15,846 bases of DNA. Origin: an uncultured Paracoccaceae bacterium (GTDB taxonomy: Bacteria; Pseudomonadota; Alphaproteobacteria; Rhodobacterales; Rhodobacteraceae). Below, piece after piece: positions 1 through 8,700 of this stretch (its first letter is position 1; every line of letters starts with the position of its first letter). Position numbers and translations under genes: made by a program. Location of the stretch: the NCBI GenBank assembly GCA_937916485.1, contig CALFSV010000085.1, forward strand, positions 1 through 15,846, in the 5' to 3' direction. A model generated the notes under the pieces. It had not been told where the DNA came from and ran no database searches. It was given only the letters and a program-made list of their open reading frames with translations.

Positions 1-133
1 TGGGCTCCTTCCGGCCATTCGCCGCACTTAACCTTAAAGTCTGCTGTTGGGAATGCATCAAGATTTGCCCCCTTGTCCAAACCACACAAACGCACCGCAG
101 ACAGACCGGAAAACTTAATTCACATGCAGAACA
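1..133. other. Intergenic window edge, no gene seen
   Basis: This stretch lies downstream of the nucleotidyltransferase gene on the minus strand and I see no convincing reading frame in it. It is less GC-rich than the genes beside it. No hairpin followed by a T-run, as expected for an intrinsic terminator, is visible directly after the stop codon at 134-136. The minus-strand text near positions 1-35 has a loose resemblance to dispersed intergenic repeats I remember from roseobacters, but this cannot be established here. Confidence 0.4.
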
Positions 134-727
134 CTAGGGCCCGAACCGCGCCCGCCAGGTGTCCCAGTCTTCGGGCGTATCCAGATCGCCGCGCGCAATC
201 TGGCCGGGCAGGGGGACCAGTTGGGTCCGGTCCCGATAGGGCGCGACCAGCGCCCGTCCGCCATCGTCCCCTGAAAGCGTGGCGAACTGCCGCCGCAGGC
301 TTGTGTCAAACAGCATCGGGTGCCCCGGCTTGCCGTCCTCGGTACAGCCCCGCCAGATCAGCTGATCGGGGTGGGTCAAGGCGGCGTCCAACACAGACTT
401 CATATGCGCGGCCCCGATATCGGGCATGTCGCCCAGCAGCACCATGAACCGTGGCGCATCGGGCAAGGCGGCCACTGCGTCGCGCAGGGTCGCGCCCATC
501 CCCTCAGGCGCGGCCGGGATCGGCAGCAGGGTGACATCCAGACCGGTCAAGGCCCGAGCGCGGGGGTGATCCAGAGCGGGCAGGGCGACAAACACAGGCT
601 CCCCCAAGGAGGCGGCTCGCGTGGCAAGTACGCGCAGCACAGGCGCGCCCTCGACCTCTTCCAACAGTTTATCGCGGCCCCGCATGCGCGACGAGGTGCC
701 CGCGGCAAGGATCAGGATGGGTGTCAT
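134..727 (-). CDS. MocA/MobA-like NTP transferase (molybdenum cofactor nucleotidyltransferase family)
   Basis: The 197-aa protein has the glycosyltransferase-A-like nucleotide-binding fold of the MobA/MocA family, which transfers GMP or CMP from NTP to molybdopterin. Residues 7-22 give the N-terminal signature LAAGTSSRMRGRDKLL. G99-D100-M-P-D103 is the expected metal-binding GDxPD motif. GKPGHPMLF at 132-140, GDDGGRAL at 153-160 and DLDTPEDW at 181-188 match the MocA (cytidylyl) branch better than MobA. Length is normal for the family. The ATG at 725-727 is preceded by AGGA with a 7-nt spacer. The gene lies 44 nt downstream of the dehydrogenase on the same strand and may be co-transcribed, although no functional link is obvious. 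The exact substrate (CTP or GTP, molybdopterin or another acceptor) is inferred from motifs only. No molybdoenzyme gene is visible in the window. Confidence 0.9.
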   Translation of the reverse strand: MTPILILAAGTSSRMRGRDKLLEEVEGAPVLRVLATRAASLGEPVFVALPALDHPRARALTGLDVTLLPIPAAPEGMGATLRDAVAALPDAPRFMVLLGDMPDIGAAHMKSVLDAALTHPDQLIWRGCTEDGKPGHPMLFDTSLRRQFATLSGDDGGRALVAPYRDRTQLVPLPGQIARGDLDTPEDWDTWRARFGP

Positions 728-771
728 GCCCAGATCCTGCCCCAGCCCGCCGCCAGAAACCAGCGCCGCGA

Positions 772-3180
772 TCAGCCGCGCATCCGCTCTCCCTCCGGGT
801 CAAAACCGGGGGTTGAGACCTGGACCGCCTTGCGCATCTGGCCCAGCAACTCAATCTCGACCTCCAGCCCGTCGCGGGCCTTGTCGCGGGGGATCAGGCC
901 AAAGGCGATGGATTTGCCCATATGGTGCGAATAGCCCCCAGAGGTGCAAAAGCCGGCCACCTCCCCGTCGATAAAGATGGGCTCATAGGCGGTGACGTCG
1001 GTGTCGTCGGCATCGACCTCAAAGGTGACAAGGGTCCGGGCGGGGGGATCGGCCCGCTCGGCCTCGGCCACGGCGCGGCCGATGAAGTCGGTGTTCTTCT
1101 TCCACGAGATAAAGCGGTCGATCCCGGTTTCGGCGGCGGTGTAATCGGGTGAGAATTCGCGCAACCATGACCCGAAGAACCGGTCAAGCCGCAGCGACAT
1201 CATGGCCCGCATCCCAAAGGGGGTCAGCCCCATCGGTTCGCCTGCCGTCCAGAGGGTCTGCCACAGCTGGCGCTGGTCCATCGGGTCGCAGTAGATCTCA
1301 TACCCCAGATCGCCAGTATAGCTGACGCGCTGGACGATGCAGTCGACCTGTCCAACGACGATCTTTTTGACATCGAGGAACCGGATCGCGCCCACATCGG
1401 CCCGTGTGCAGGCCGCCAGCAGCTCAGCCGCCTTGGGGCCCGCGATCTGGAAACCGGTCCGCTTGTCAGAAATGTTTTCGACCGTGACCCCGTCATCAAG
1501 GTTGGTCAGGAACCAGCGGTGATGGATTTCCTGCGCCCCGTAAGAGGCGGTCAGCTGGAATTCCGTCTCGGACAGACATGACACGGTGAAATCACCCAGA
1601 AGCCGCCCCTTGGGCGACAGCATCGGGGTCAGGGACATGCGGCCCGGCTGTGGGATGCGGCCCGCCATGACCCGGTCAAGCCAGGCGCGGGCACCTTCGC
1701 CGGTGACGCGGAACTTGCCAAAGTTCTGCACTTCGTTGATGCCCACGCCCGCCCGCACGGCGGCCACTTCACGCCCCGTTGCGGCAAAGGCGTTTGAACG
1801 GCGGAAGGATGGGGTCTCATAGGTTGGCTCATCGCCTTTGGCAAAGTAGTTGACGACCTCAAGGCCAAACTGCTGGCCCCAGACGGCGCCCATGCCGGTA
1901 AAGATGTCGTACATCGGCGTTGTGCGATGCGGGCGGGCGGCGGGCTTTTCCTCGTTCGGGTAGGCGACGGAAAAGCGGGTCTGGTAATTCTCGATCACCT
2001 TGGGCCGGGTGTAGCCGGGGGTGATCCACTTGCCAAAGCGGCCGACGTCAAGGCCGGTCACATCGCGCTCTGCCTCGCCTTCGATCATCCATTGCGCCAG
2101 CGTCAGGCCAACACCGCCGCCTTGGGAAAAGCCCGCCATGACGCCACAGGCCGACCAGTAGTTGCGCATGCCCGGCACGGGGCCAACCAGCGGATTGCCA
2201 TCGGGGGCAAAGGTGAAGGGACCGTGGATGACGTTTTTGACGCCCGCCTTTTCAAGGACCGGGAACCGTTTGTAGGCAAAGGCGATGGAGTCTTCGATCT
2301 TGTCGAAGTCGTCGGGCAACAGCTCTTGCCCAAAGTCCCAAGGGGTGCCGTCGACGGCCCAGGGGCGGCAGGTCTTTTCATAAAATCCGATGCACAGGCC
2401 CCGGCGTTCCTGGCGCAGATAGCTTTCGCCAGCCGGGTCCATGACGTGAGGGTGCTCGCTGTCGCGCTCGTAGATCTCGGGGATGTCGTCGGTGATGATA
2501 TACTGATGTTCCATCGGATGCAGGGGAAAGTAGACCCCGGCCATCGCGCCGACTTCGCGCGCCCAAAGGCCGCCTGCGTTAACCAAATGTTCGGTGTGGA
2601 TTGTGCCCTTGTCGGTGACCACGTCCCAGGTGCCGTCGGGGCGCTGGTTGGTTTCGCGCACCATGCAATGCGTCTCGATGGTCGCCCCGCCCATCCGGGC
2701 GGCCTTGGCATAAGCGTGGGTGGTGCCGGAGGGGTCAAGGTGGCCGTCCAGCGGATCATAAAGACCGCCGATGATGCCATCGAGGTTGGTGATCGGGGCG
2801 AGTTTGGCGATTTCCTCGGGCCCGATGATCTCGGTCTCAAGGCCCATGTAGCGGTGCTTGGCCCGCTCTGCGACCAGCATGTCAAAGCGGTCCTTGTTGT
2901 CCGCCAGCGTCACGCCGCCCACATGGTGCAGACCGCAGGACATGCCGGTGATCGCCTCAAGCTCTTTGTAAAGCCGGATGGTATAGCCTTGCAGGGCGGC
3001 CATGTTGGTGTCGCCATTAAGGGTGTGAAACCCGCCCGCCGCGTGCCAGGTGGACCCCGACGTCAGCTCTGAGCGTTCCAGCAGCATGACATCGGACCAG
3101 CCCAGTTTGGTCAGGTGATACAGGACCGAGGCGCCGACAACGCCGCCTCCGATAATGGCAACGCGGGTGGTGGTTTGCAT
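772..3180 (-). CDS. FAD-dependent dimethylglycine/sarcosine dehydrogenase-like protein with GcvT domain
   Basis: This 802-aa enzyme aligns along its length with mitochondrial dimethylglycine dehydrogenase as I remember it. The N-terminal DAO-type FAD domain (about 6-365) starts with the dinucleotide motif IIGGGVVG at 9-16. It carries GSTWHAAG at 42-49; His46 corresponds to the histidine that binds FAD covalently in DMGDH and sarcosine dehydrogenase. A middle FAO_M-type segment (about 366-425) is followed by a GcvT folate-binding region (about 430-700, with LSPKGRLLGDF at 521-531 and SYTGDLGYEIY at 620-630) and a GcvT C-terminal barrel (about 710-795). The family oxidatively demethylates N-methyl amines and passes the one-carbon unit to tetrahydrofolate. 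Roseobacters often carry many paralogues, so the substrate (dimethylglycine, sarcosine or another methylamine) cannot be fixed. There is no signal peptide, so it is cytoplasmic. The ATG at 3178-3180 has GGAG 8 nt upstream. Confidence 0.93.
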   Translation of the reverse strand: MQTTTRVAIIGGGVVGASVLYHLTKLGWSDVMLLERSELTSGSTWHAAGGFHTLNGDTNMAALQGYTIRLYKELEAITGMSCGLHHVGGVTLADNKDRFDMLVAERAKHRYMGLETEIIGPEEIAKLAPITNLDGIIGGLYDPLDGHLDPSGTTHAYAKAARMGGATIETHCMVRETNQRPDGTWDVVTDKGTIHTEHLVNAGGLWAREVGAMAGVYFPLHPMEHQYIITDDIPEIYERDSEHPHVMDPAGESYLRQERRGLCIGFYEKTCRPWAVDGTPWDFGQELLPDDFDKIEDSIAFAYKRFPVLEKAGVKNVIHGPFTFAPDGNPLVGPVPGMRNYWSACGVMAGFSQGGGVGLTLAQWMIEGEAERDVTGLDVGRFGKWITPGYTRPKVIENYQTRFSVAYPNEEKPAARPHRTTPMYDIFTGMGAVWGQQFGLEVVNYFAKGDEPTYETPSFRRSNAFAATGREVAAVRAGVGINEVQNFGKFRVTGEGARAWLDRVMAGRIPQPGRMSLTPMLSPKGRLLGDFTVSCLSETEFQLTASYGAQEIHHRWFLTNLDDGVTVENISDKRTGFQIAGPKAAELLAACTRADVGAIRFLDVKKIVVGQVDCIVQRVSYTGDLGYEIYCDPMDQRQLWQTLWTAGEPMGLTPFGMRAMMSLRLDRFFGSWLREFSPDYTAAETGIDRFISWKKNTDFIGRAVAEAERADPPARTLVTFEVDADDTDVTAYEPIFIDGEVAGFCTSGGYSHHMGKSIAFGLIPRDKARDGLEVEIELLGQMRKAVQVSTPGFDPEGERMRG

Positions 3181-3222
3181 GGCGGCGACTCCGGTCTGGG
3201 CATGGGACGTTGGCGCACTCTG

Positions 3223-3245
3223 ACCGCAGCGCGGAGCGCTGCGGT
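3223..3245. promoter_or_regulatory. Perfect 10-bp inverted repeat in the dehydrogenase leader
   Basis: ACCGCAGCGC (3223-3232) and GCGCTGCGGT (3236-3245) are exact reverse complements around a 3-nt centre. The site begins 43 bp upstream of the dehydrogenase ATG. Neither strand shows a T-run after it, so it does not look like a standard intrinsic terminator. It could be an operator, an RNA hairpin in the 5' leader, or a U-poor terminator for the upstream SYLF gene. Confidence 0.5.
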
Positions 3246-3255
3246 TGGCTCCTTG

Positions 3256-3270
3256 CGACAGAGGATGTCG
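3256..3270. promoter_or_regulatory. Second short inverted repeat upstream of the dehydrogenase
   Basis: CGACA (3256-3260) and TGTCG (3266-3270) form a 5-bp inverted repeat around a 5-nt centre. It lies 10 bp from the stronger repeat at 3223-3245, in the same intergenic stretch. The pair may be regulatory sites for the dehydrogenase gene, but a repeat this short can arise by chance. Confidence 0.25.
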
Positions 3271-3325
3271 TGATTGGGCCGAAGGGGCAAGCAGGTCGGC
3301 TCAACCCGCCCGCTATGCGCCTAAC

Positions 3326-3367
3326 CAGCAGATCAGGGCCAGCAGATCAGGGCCAACAGATCAAGGA
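3326..3367. repeat. 14-bp tandem repeat, 2 exact plus 1 imperfect copy
   Basis: CAGCAGATCAGGGC occurs at 3326-3339 and again at 3340-3353. A diverged third copy, CAACAGATCAAGGA, occupies 3354-3367. The third copy runs over the stop codon of the SYLF lipoprotein gene (3361-3363), so the array begins at the 3' end of that gene and extends into its downstream region. Confidence 0.7.
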
Positions 3368-3918
3368 ATGATCCGGGTGTACTTGTTGCCTTCCAGTGTC
3401 ACCCCGACCCGAAGCCCGGTCTGGGCAAATACCACGGCGATCACAGGCGAGAGAGACGTGGTTGTTTCGGCCCGCAACATCTCTCCCTGATCGGAAAAGA
3501 CATACTCGATGTCCGCTCCGGCCGCCCAGCCATCTGATTGGCGGAACTGCAATAGGGCATCAGGCGTCATGAAAAACAGGACGTGGCTGTATTGCTGCGC
3601 GCCAATCTGAAGCCCAGCACTGGCCGCTGTGGCCATATAATAGTCGACAGTGCCTTGACCCACGATCAGGGCGCCGCGTCCGTAAGATCCACCAAGGCCA
3701 AGGCCGACTTCTGTCACCAATGGCATCACCAACATGCCAGAGGCCCGATCGGCAAGGCCGCGGGTATCAGGATAGTTAAGGTATAGATAATTCAGGGTGG
3801 CATCCACCCGGGCATCGATCTGGCCCGCGCCTTCGCTGCCGATACCGTTGCCACATGCTGCGACCGTGCTGGTTGCCAAAAGGCCAAGCGCAAGGGTGCG
3901 CCTTGTCATGCTGCTCAT
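3361..3918 (-). CDS. SYLF (Ysc84-type) domain lipoprotein
   Basis: The 185-aa protein has an N-terminal export signal (TRR at 5-7, hydrophobic LALGLLATSTV at 9-19) and a lipobox V-A-A-C at 19-22, so Cys22 is the probable lipidated residue. Residues about 50-185 match the SYLF/Ysc84 lipid-binding family: GLGLGGSYGRGAL at 72-84, AGLQIGAQ at 101-108, LFFMTPDALLQF at 114-125 and a C-terminal GLRVGVTLEG. Bacterial members are poorly characterised; the domain binds phospholipid in eukaryotic relatives. Attachment to the inner or outer membrane facing the periplasm is inferred. A second ATG at 3907-3909 (Met4) is also possible. AGG lies 9 nt before the first ATG and GAG lies 9 nt before the second. 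A good sigma-70-like promoter lies upstream, so the gene is probably transcribed independently of hemB. Confidence 0.88.
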   Translation of the reverse strand: MSSMTRRTLALGLLATSTVAACGNGIGSEGAGQIDARVDATLNYLYLNYPDTRGLADRASGMLVMPLVTEVGLGLGGSYGRGALIVGQGTVDYYMATAASAGLQIGAQQYSHVLFFMTPDALLQFRQSDGWAAGADIEYVFSDQGEMLRAETTTSLSPVIAVVFAQTGLRVGVTLEGNKYTRIIP

Positions 3919-3963
3919 CTCTGTCCGCCTCTCGTTGGCCGTGTTTCCGGCTCTTCATAGAGT

Positions 3964-3992
3964 ACTATAGGCGTCATTCGAGCTTATGTCAT
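3964..3992 (-). promoter_or_regulatory. Sigma-70-type promoter for the SYLF lipoprotein gene
   Basis: On the minus strand ATGACA (3992-3987, 5 of 6 matches to the -35 consensus) is followed after 17 bp by TATAGT (3969-3964, 5 of 6 matches to the -10 consensus). The start point expected near 3957 would leave a leader of roughly 40 nt before the ATG at 3918. A small hairpin, CCGCA-AGA-TGCGG at 3993-4005, abuts the -35 element. Confidence 0.55.
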
Positions 3993-4017
3993 CCGCAAGA
4001 TGCGGTGTGGGCAAAAA

Positions 4018-5031
4018 TCAGCCGTTGGCAAGGGCGCGGGCAGCCTCTGGGGCAAAATAGGTCAGAATGCCATCGCAGCCCGCCCGCTTGAAGCACAACA
4101 GGCTTTCCAGCATGACGCGCTGGCCATCCAGCCAGCCATTCTGGATCGCGGCCTGTAGCATCGCGTATTCGCCTGACACTTGATAGGCAAAGGTCGGCAC
4201 GCCAAAGGTGTCCTTTACCTCGCGACAGACATCAAGGTACGGCATGCCCGGTTTGACCATGACCATATCGGCCCCTTCTGCGATGTCACGGGCGACCATG
4301 CGCAAAGCCTCGGACCGGTTGGCGGGATCGATCTGGTAGGTCTTTTTGTCGCCCTTCAGCGCACCAGAGGCGCCAACGGCATCCCGGAACGGGCCGTAGA
4401 AGGCAGAGGCGAATTTCGCCGCATAGCTCAGGATTGTCACACCCTGATGGCCCTCGGCCTCAAGGGCGGTGCGGATCGCGCCGATCCGGCCATCCATCAT
4501 GTCGGAAGGGCCAAGGATATCGGCACCAGCCTCGGCCTGTGCAATCGCCATTTTGACCAATGCCTCTACGGTGCGGTCGTTCACAATGACTTCGCCTTCG
4601 ACGTAACCGTCGTGACCGTTGATGTTATAGGGATCAAGGGCGATGTCGGTCATCACGGCAATCTCGGGGACCGCGTCCTTGATCGCCCGGATCGCCCGGT
4701 TGGTCAGGTTGTCGGGGTTCCAGGCCTCGGCGCAATCCTCGGTGCGATGCTCCATCGCGGTATAGGGGAACAGGCAGATCGCCGGAATGCCAAGGGAATG
4801 GGCCTCTTTCGCGGCCGCCACGACACGGTCCACCGTCTTGCGGGTGACGCCGGGCATGGAGGGGATTGCCTCTTCGGCGTCGTTGCCCGCCATGAGGAAC
4901 ACGGGCCAGATGAAATCAGCAGGCGCAAGGGTGGTTTCGCGCACCATGTCGCGCAGCGCGCCAGAACGGCGCATGCGACGCGGACGGCTGGCGGGGAAGG
5001 CTGCGGGGGCGGGCGGGAAGGTCATTGGCAT
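4018..5031 (-). CDS. hemB: Porphobilinogen synthase (delta-aminolevulinic acid dehydratase)
   Basis: The 337-aa cytoplasmic enzyme condenses two 5-aminolevulinate molecules to porphobilinogen in tetrapyrrole synthesis. The two Schiff-base lysines are visible: Lys206 in LSYAAKFASAFYGPFR (201-216) and Lys260 in MVKPGMPYLD (258-267). The stretch that carries the catalytic zinc cysteines in zinc-type enzymes reads DIALDPYNINGHDG (129-142), without cysteines, so this is the zinc-independent, magnesium-type form known from alphaproteobacteria and plants. The frame is open for about 570 nt upstream, but that part is a shadow of the divergent membrane-protein gene. The ATG at 5029-5031 begins the conserved N-terminus (PFPASRPRR-like), and AAAGG lies 11 nt upstream. 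An internal ATG at 5023-5025 is less well spaced. It is divergent from the membrane-protein gene. Confidence 0.97.
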   Translation of the reverse strand: MPMTFPPAPAAFPASRPRRMRRSGALRDMVRETTLAPADFIWPVFLMAGNDAEEAIPSMPGVTRKTVDRVVAAAKEAHSLGIPAICLFPYTAMEHRTEDCAEAWNPDNLTNRAIRAIKDAVPEIAVMTDIALDPYNINGHDGYVEGEVIVNDRTVEALVKMAIAQAEAGADILGPSDMMDGRIGAIRTALEAEGHQGVTILSYAAKFASAFYGPFRDAVGASGALKGDKKTYQIDPANRSEALRMVARDIAEGADMVMVKPGMPYLDVCREVKDTFGVPTFAYQVSGEYAMLQAAIQNGWLDGQRVMLESLLCFKRAGCDGILTYFAPEAARALANG

Positions 5032-5154
5032 GGCAGGTCGGGCCTTTCTGGTCACACCCTTGGGTCGCACGGTTTTTCCGGCTTCACAAGTCTGGGCTTT
5101 GTCGTGCGGCAGGGATAGGGTGCGTGACGACGAAACGATTAACGAGCAACTCAA

Positions 5155-5679
5155 TTGGACCTGACAAGTACAATTGTCGATGTCATCGACACCCGGTCCT
5201 TTTCTAGCGTGTGGTATTGGATCGTGCTGGCGACGGCATGGTCTACGGCATCGCACTATGTGCTTGGTGTCCCCTTCGATATGATCACCCGGGCGCGCCG
5301 TTTTGGCGACGAAGCCTATGACGAGCTTGCAGGCCTTGTGACCATCAACACCCGCCGGGTCCTGTTCATCGCCCGCGCCTCTGGCATGGTGATCCTCGGC
5401 TTTTGGGCCTTTGTGATGGTCAGCCTTCTGTTGCTCGCGTTCTGGTACTGGATCGAATTTGCGCAGGCTGTTGTCCTGATCGCCTTGCCGATGACGGCCA
5501 TCGGGGCCATGACCCTCAGCACCGCCCGCCGGATCGAAGAGGAAAGGCCCGAGCAGCAGCAATTGTTCAAGAGGCTGATGCGGCACCGGTTCTGGACCCA
5601 TGTCATCGGCATGATCTCGATCTTTGTGACCGCCCTTTTCGGGATGTATCAGAACCTTCTGGTGGTTCCCGGTTTCTAA
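5155..5679 (+). CDS. Conserved four-helix membrane protein upstream of mfd
   Basis: The 174-aa protein has about four membrane segments: roughly 18-39 (WYWIVLATAWSTASHYVLGV), 76-98, 100-122 and 147-169. A charged stretch, RRIEEERPEQQQ, at 125-136 precedes the last helix. I do not recognise a catalytic motif. Rhodobacterales homologues are, as I recall, sometimes labelled 'component of SufBCD complex'; nothing in this sequence supports an iron-sulfur assembly role. The start is a TTG at 5155-5157, the first usable start after the in-frame stop at 5140-5142. Only a weak GAG lies about 9 nt upstream, so translation may be weak or the start misplaced. It is divergent from hemB and ends 47 bp before mfd on the same strand, so co-transcription with mfd is possible. 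Function unknown. Confidence 0.85.
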   Translation: MDLTSTIVDVIDTRSFSSVWYWIVLATAWSTASHYVLGVPFDMITRARRFGDEAYDELAGLVTINTRRVLFIARASGMVILGFWAFVMVSLLLLAFWYWIEFAQAVVLIALPMTAIGAMTLSTARRIEEERPEQQQLFKRLMRHRFWTHVIGMISIFVTALFGMYQNLLVVPGF

Positions 5680-5726
5680 TCGTCCGCCAGCCTTGACAGG
5701 CGGGCAGGGCAGGGTAGGTCAGCGAC

Positions 5727-8700
5727 ATGTCGAAATCATCCCATCACCTTACCGTCGGCGGCGCCCCCGAAGGGTTTGACGCCCAGCTTGTTTTGGCCGA
5801 GGCCGAGCGGAGTGGCGGACCCGTCCTTCATGTCGCCCGCGATGACAAGCGGCTGGCCGCGATGCAGGCTGCACTTGCCTTTTTTGCGCCGTCGATGCCC
5901 GTCATCACCTTTCCCGGATGGGATTGTCTGCCCTACGACCGGGTGTCCCCAAACGCCGAGATTTCGGCGACCCGGATGGCGACGCTGGCGGCACTTGTCC
6001 ACGACATGCCGGCCCGGTTCATCCTGCTGACGACCCTCAACGCCGCCACCCAAAAAGTTCCAGCCCGCGAGCTGTTGAGATCGGCCGCCTTCAAGGCCCG
6101 GGTCGGGGACCGCATCGACGAGGCAGCCTTGCGGCAGTTCCTTGTCCGTATGGGCTTTACCCAAGCCCCCACGGTTCTTGAGGCCGGCGACTATGCCGTG
6201 CGAGGCGGCATCATAGACATCTTTCCCCCCGGCCAGTCCGGCCCTGTCCGCCTTGATCTGTTTGGCGATACCCTTGACGGTGCCCGCCGCTTTGACCCTG
6301 CCACCCAACGCACCACCGAAAAGCTCGAAATGGTCGAGCTGGCGCCGGTGTCCGAGATCATTCTGGATGAGGACAGCGTCACAAGGTTTCGCCAGAACTA
6401 CCGGATCGAGTTCGGCGCCGCGGGCACCGACGACCCGCTATACGAGGCCGTCAGCGCCGGTCGCAAACACGCCGGGATGGAGCATTGGCTGGGCTTTTTC
6501 CACGATCACCTCGAGACCCTGTTTGACTACCTGCCCGGCGCGACCATCACGCTAGACGATCAGACAGGAGCGCAACGGGCGGCCCGCTGGATTTCCATCG
6601 ACGACCAATACGAGACGCGCAAACACGCGCTGACCCAGAAAAGTCACCTCGACACTGTCTACAAACCGGCCCCTCCGGGATTGCTCTATCTGGACGAGGC
6701 CGCGTGGGACGCGCAGGTGGCCAACCGCCGCGTGATGCAGTTCAGCCCGCTCCAGCAACCCACCGGTCTTGGCGTTCTGGATGCCGGCGGGCGGATCGGG
6801 CGGGATTTCGCGCCCGAGCGTCAGCAGGAAAAGATAAGCCTTTTCAATTCTCTTGCGACCCATGTTCAGAAGAAACTTGAGGTGGGCCCGGTTGTCATCG
6901 CCTCATACTCGGAAGGGGCGCGCGAACGTCTGACCGGCCTGATCGAGGATGAAGGCGTCGCGGAGGCGATCCCGATCACCGATTTCTCCCGGGTCGGCAA
7001 ACGCGGGGTTCATTTGGCGGTCTGGCCGCTTGAACATGGGTTCGACGCACCGGGCATCACGGTCATCTCGGAACAGGACGTTCTGGGCGACCGCTTGATC
7101 CGCCAGACCCGGAAGCGGCGGCGGGCCGAGAACTTTCTGACCGAAACCCAAAGCCTTAGCCCCGGCGATCTGGTGGTCCATGTCGATCACGGCGTCGGGC
7201 GTTACATGGGGATGGAGGTCGTCACGGCGCTGGGGGCGGCGCATGAATGCCTGCTTCTGGAATATGCCGAAGGATCCAAGCTTTACCTTCCGGTCGAGAA
7301 TATCGAGTTGTTGTCGAAGTTCGGCCACGAAGAGGGGCTTCTGGACCGGCTGGGCGGCGGCGCATGGCAGGCCAAGAAGGCCCGCCTGAAAGAGCGTATC
7401 CGCCAGATGGCAGAGCGGCTCATCCGCGTGGCCGCCGAACGGGCGCTGCGCACCGCCCCGGCGCTTAGCCCGCCTGATGGCATGTGGGACCAGTTCCTTG
7501 CGCGGTTCCCCTATTCGGAAACCGACGACCAATTGGCCGCGATCGACGATGTGCTGGCCGATCTGGACTCGGGCTCTCCCATGGACCGCCTGGTCTGTGG
7601 CGACGTGGGCTTTGGCAAGACAGAGGTGGCGATCCGGGCCGCCTTTGTGGCCGCGATGTCCGGTGTACAGGTGGCGATCATCGCCCCGACAACGCTTCTG
7701 GCACGACAGCACTACAAGGGCTTTGCCGAGCGGTTTCGCGGATTTCCCATCAATGTCAGGACCTTGTCGCGCTTTGTGAGCGCAAAGGATGCGGCGCTGA
7801 CCCGCGACGGTATTGCAGATGGAACGGTCGACATCGTCGTTGGCACCCACGCGTTGCTCGCCAAGTCCATCCGGTTCAAGAACCTTGGCCTGTTGGTGAT
7901 CGACGAAGAGCAGCATTTTGGCGTGCAGCACAAAGAGCGGCTCAAGCAGATGCGCTCGGACATCCACGTCCTGACCCTGACCGCCACGCCGATCCCCCGG
8001 ACCTTGCAGATGAGCCTGTCGGGCGTGCGCGAATTGTCCATCATCGGCACCCCGCCGATCGACCGGTTGGCGATCCGCACCTACGTCAGCGAGTTCGACA
8101 CCATCACCATCCGCGAGGCTCTGCTGCGCGAGCATTACCGGGGTGGACAGTCCTTTTTGGTCGTCCCGCGCATCAGCGATCTGCCCGAAATGGAAGACTG
8201 GCTCAAACGCGAGGTGCCCGAGGTGACCCACGTCGTGGCCCACGGGCAGATGGCAGCGGGCGAACTCGACGACCGGATGAATGCCTTTTACGACGGCAAA
8301 TACGACGTCCTTCTGGCGACCACCATCGTGGAATCCGGCCTTGATATCCCCACGGCCAATACGATGGTCGTGCACCGGGCCGACATGTTTGGCTTGGCCC
8401 AGCTTTATCAGATCCGGGGTAGGGTGGGCCGGTCCAAGACCCGCGCCTATGCCTATCTGACGACCAAGCCCCGGTTGAAACTGACCCCCCAGGCGGAAAA
8501 GCGGTTGCGCGTATTGGGCAGTCTGGATTCGCTTGGGGCCGGCTTTACCCTTGCCTCGCAAGACCTTGATATCCGGGGCGCGGGCAACCTTCTGGGCGAA
8601 GAACAGTCGGGCCAGATGCGCGAAGTGGGCTACGAGCTGTACCAGCAGATGTTGGAAGAACAGATTGCCAAGATCCGCTCGGGCGAGGCCGAAGGGATCG

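Noticed and set aside
1927..3072. 381-codon plus-strand frame opposite the dehydrogenase
   Set aside because: Shadow frame of the dehydrogenase caused by high GC at third codon positions; no start context or domain.
5032..5601. In-frame upstream extension of hemB to 527 codons
   Set aside because: The extension is antisense to the divergent membrane-protein gene and has the odd composition of a shadow frame. The conserved HemB N-terminus begins at 5031.
5684..5703. CCGCC/GGCGG hairpin and a TTGACA between the membrane-protein gene and mfd
   Set aside because: The hairpin has a 10-nt loop and no T-run. The TTGACA has no -10-like hexamer at 16-18 bp. Neither supports a terminator or promoter call.
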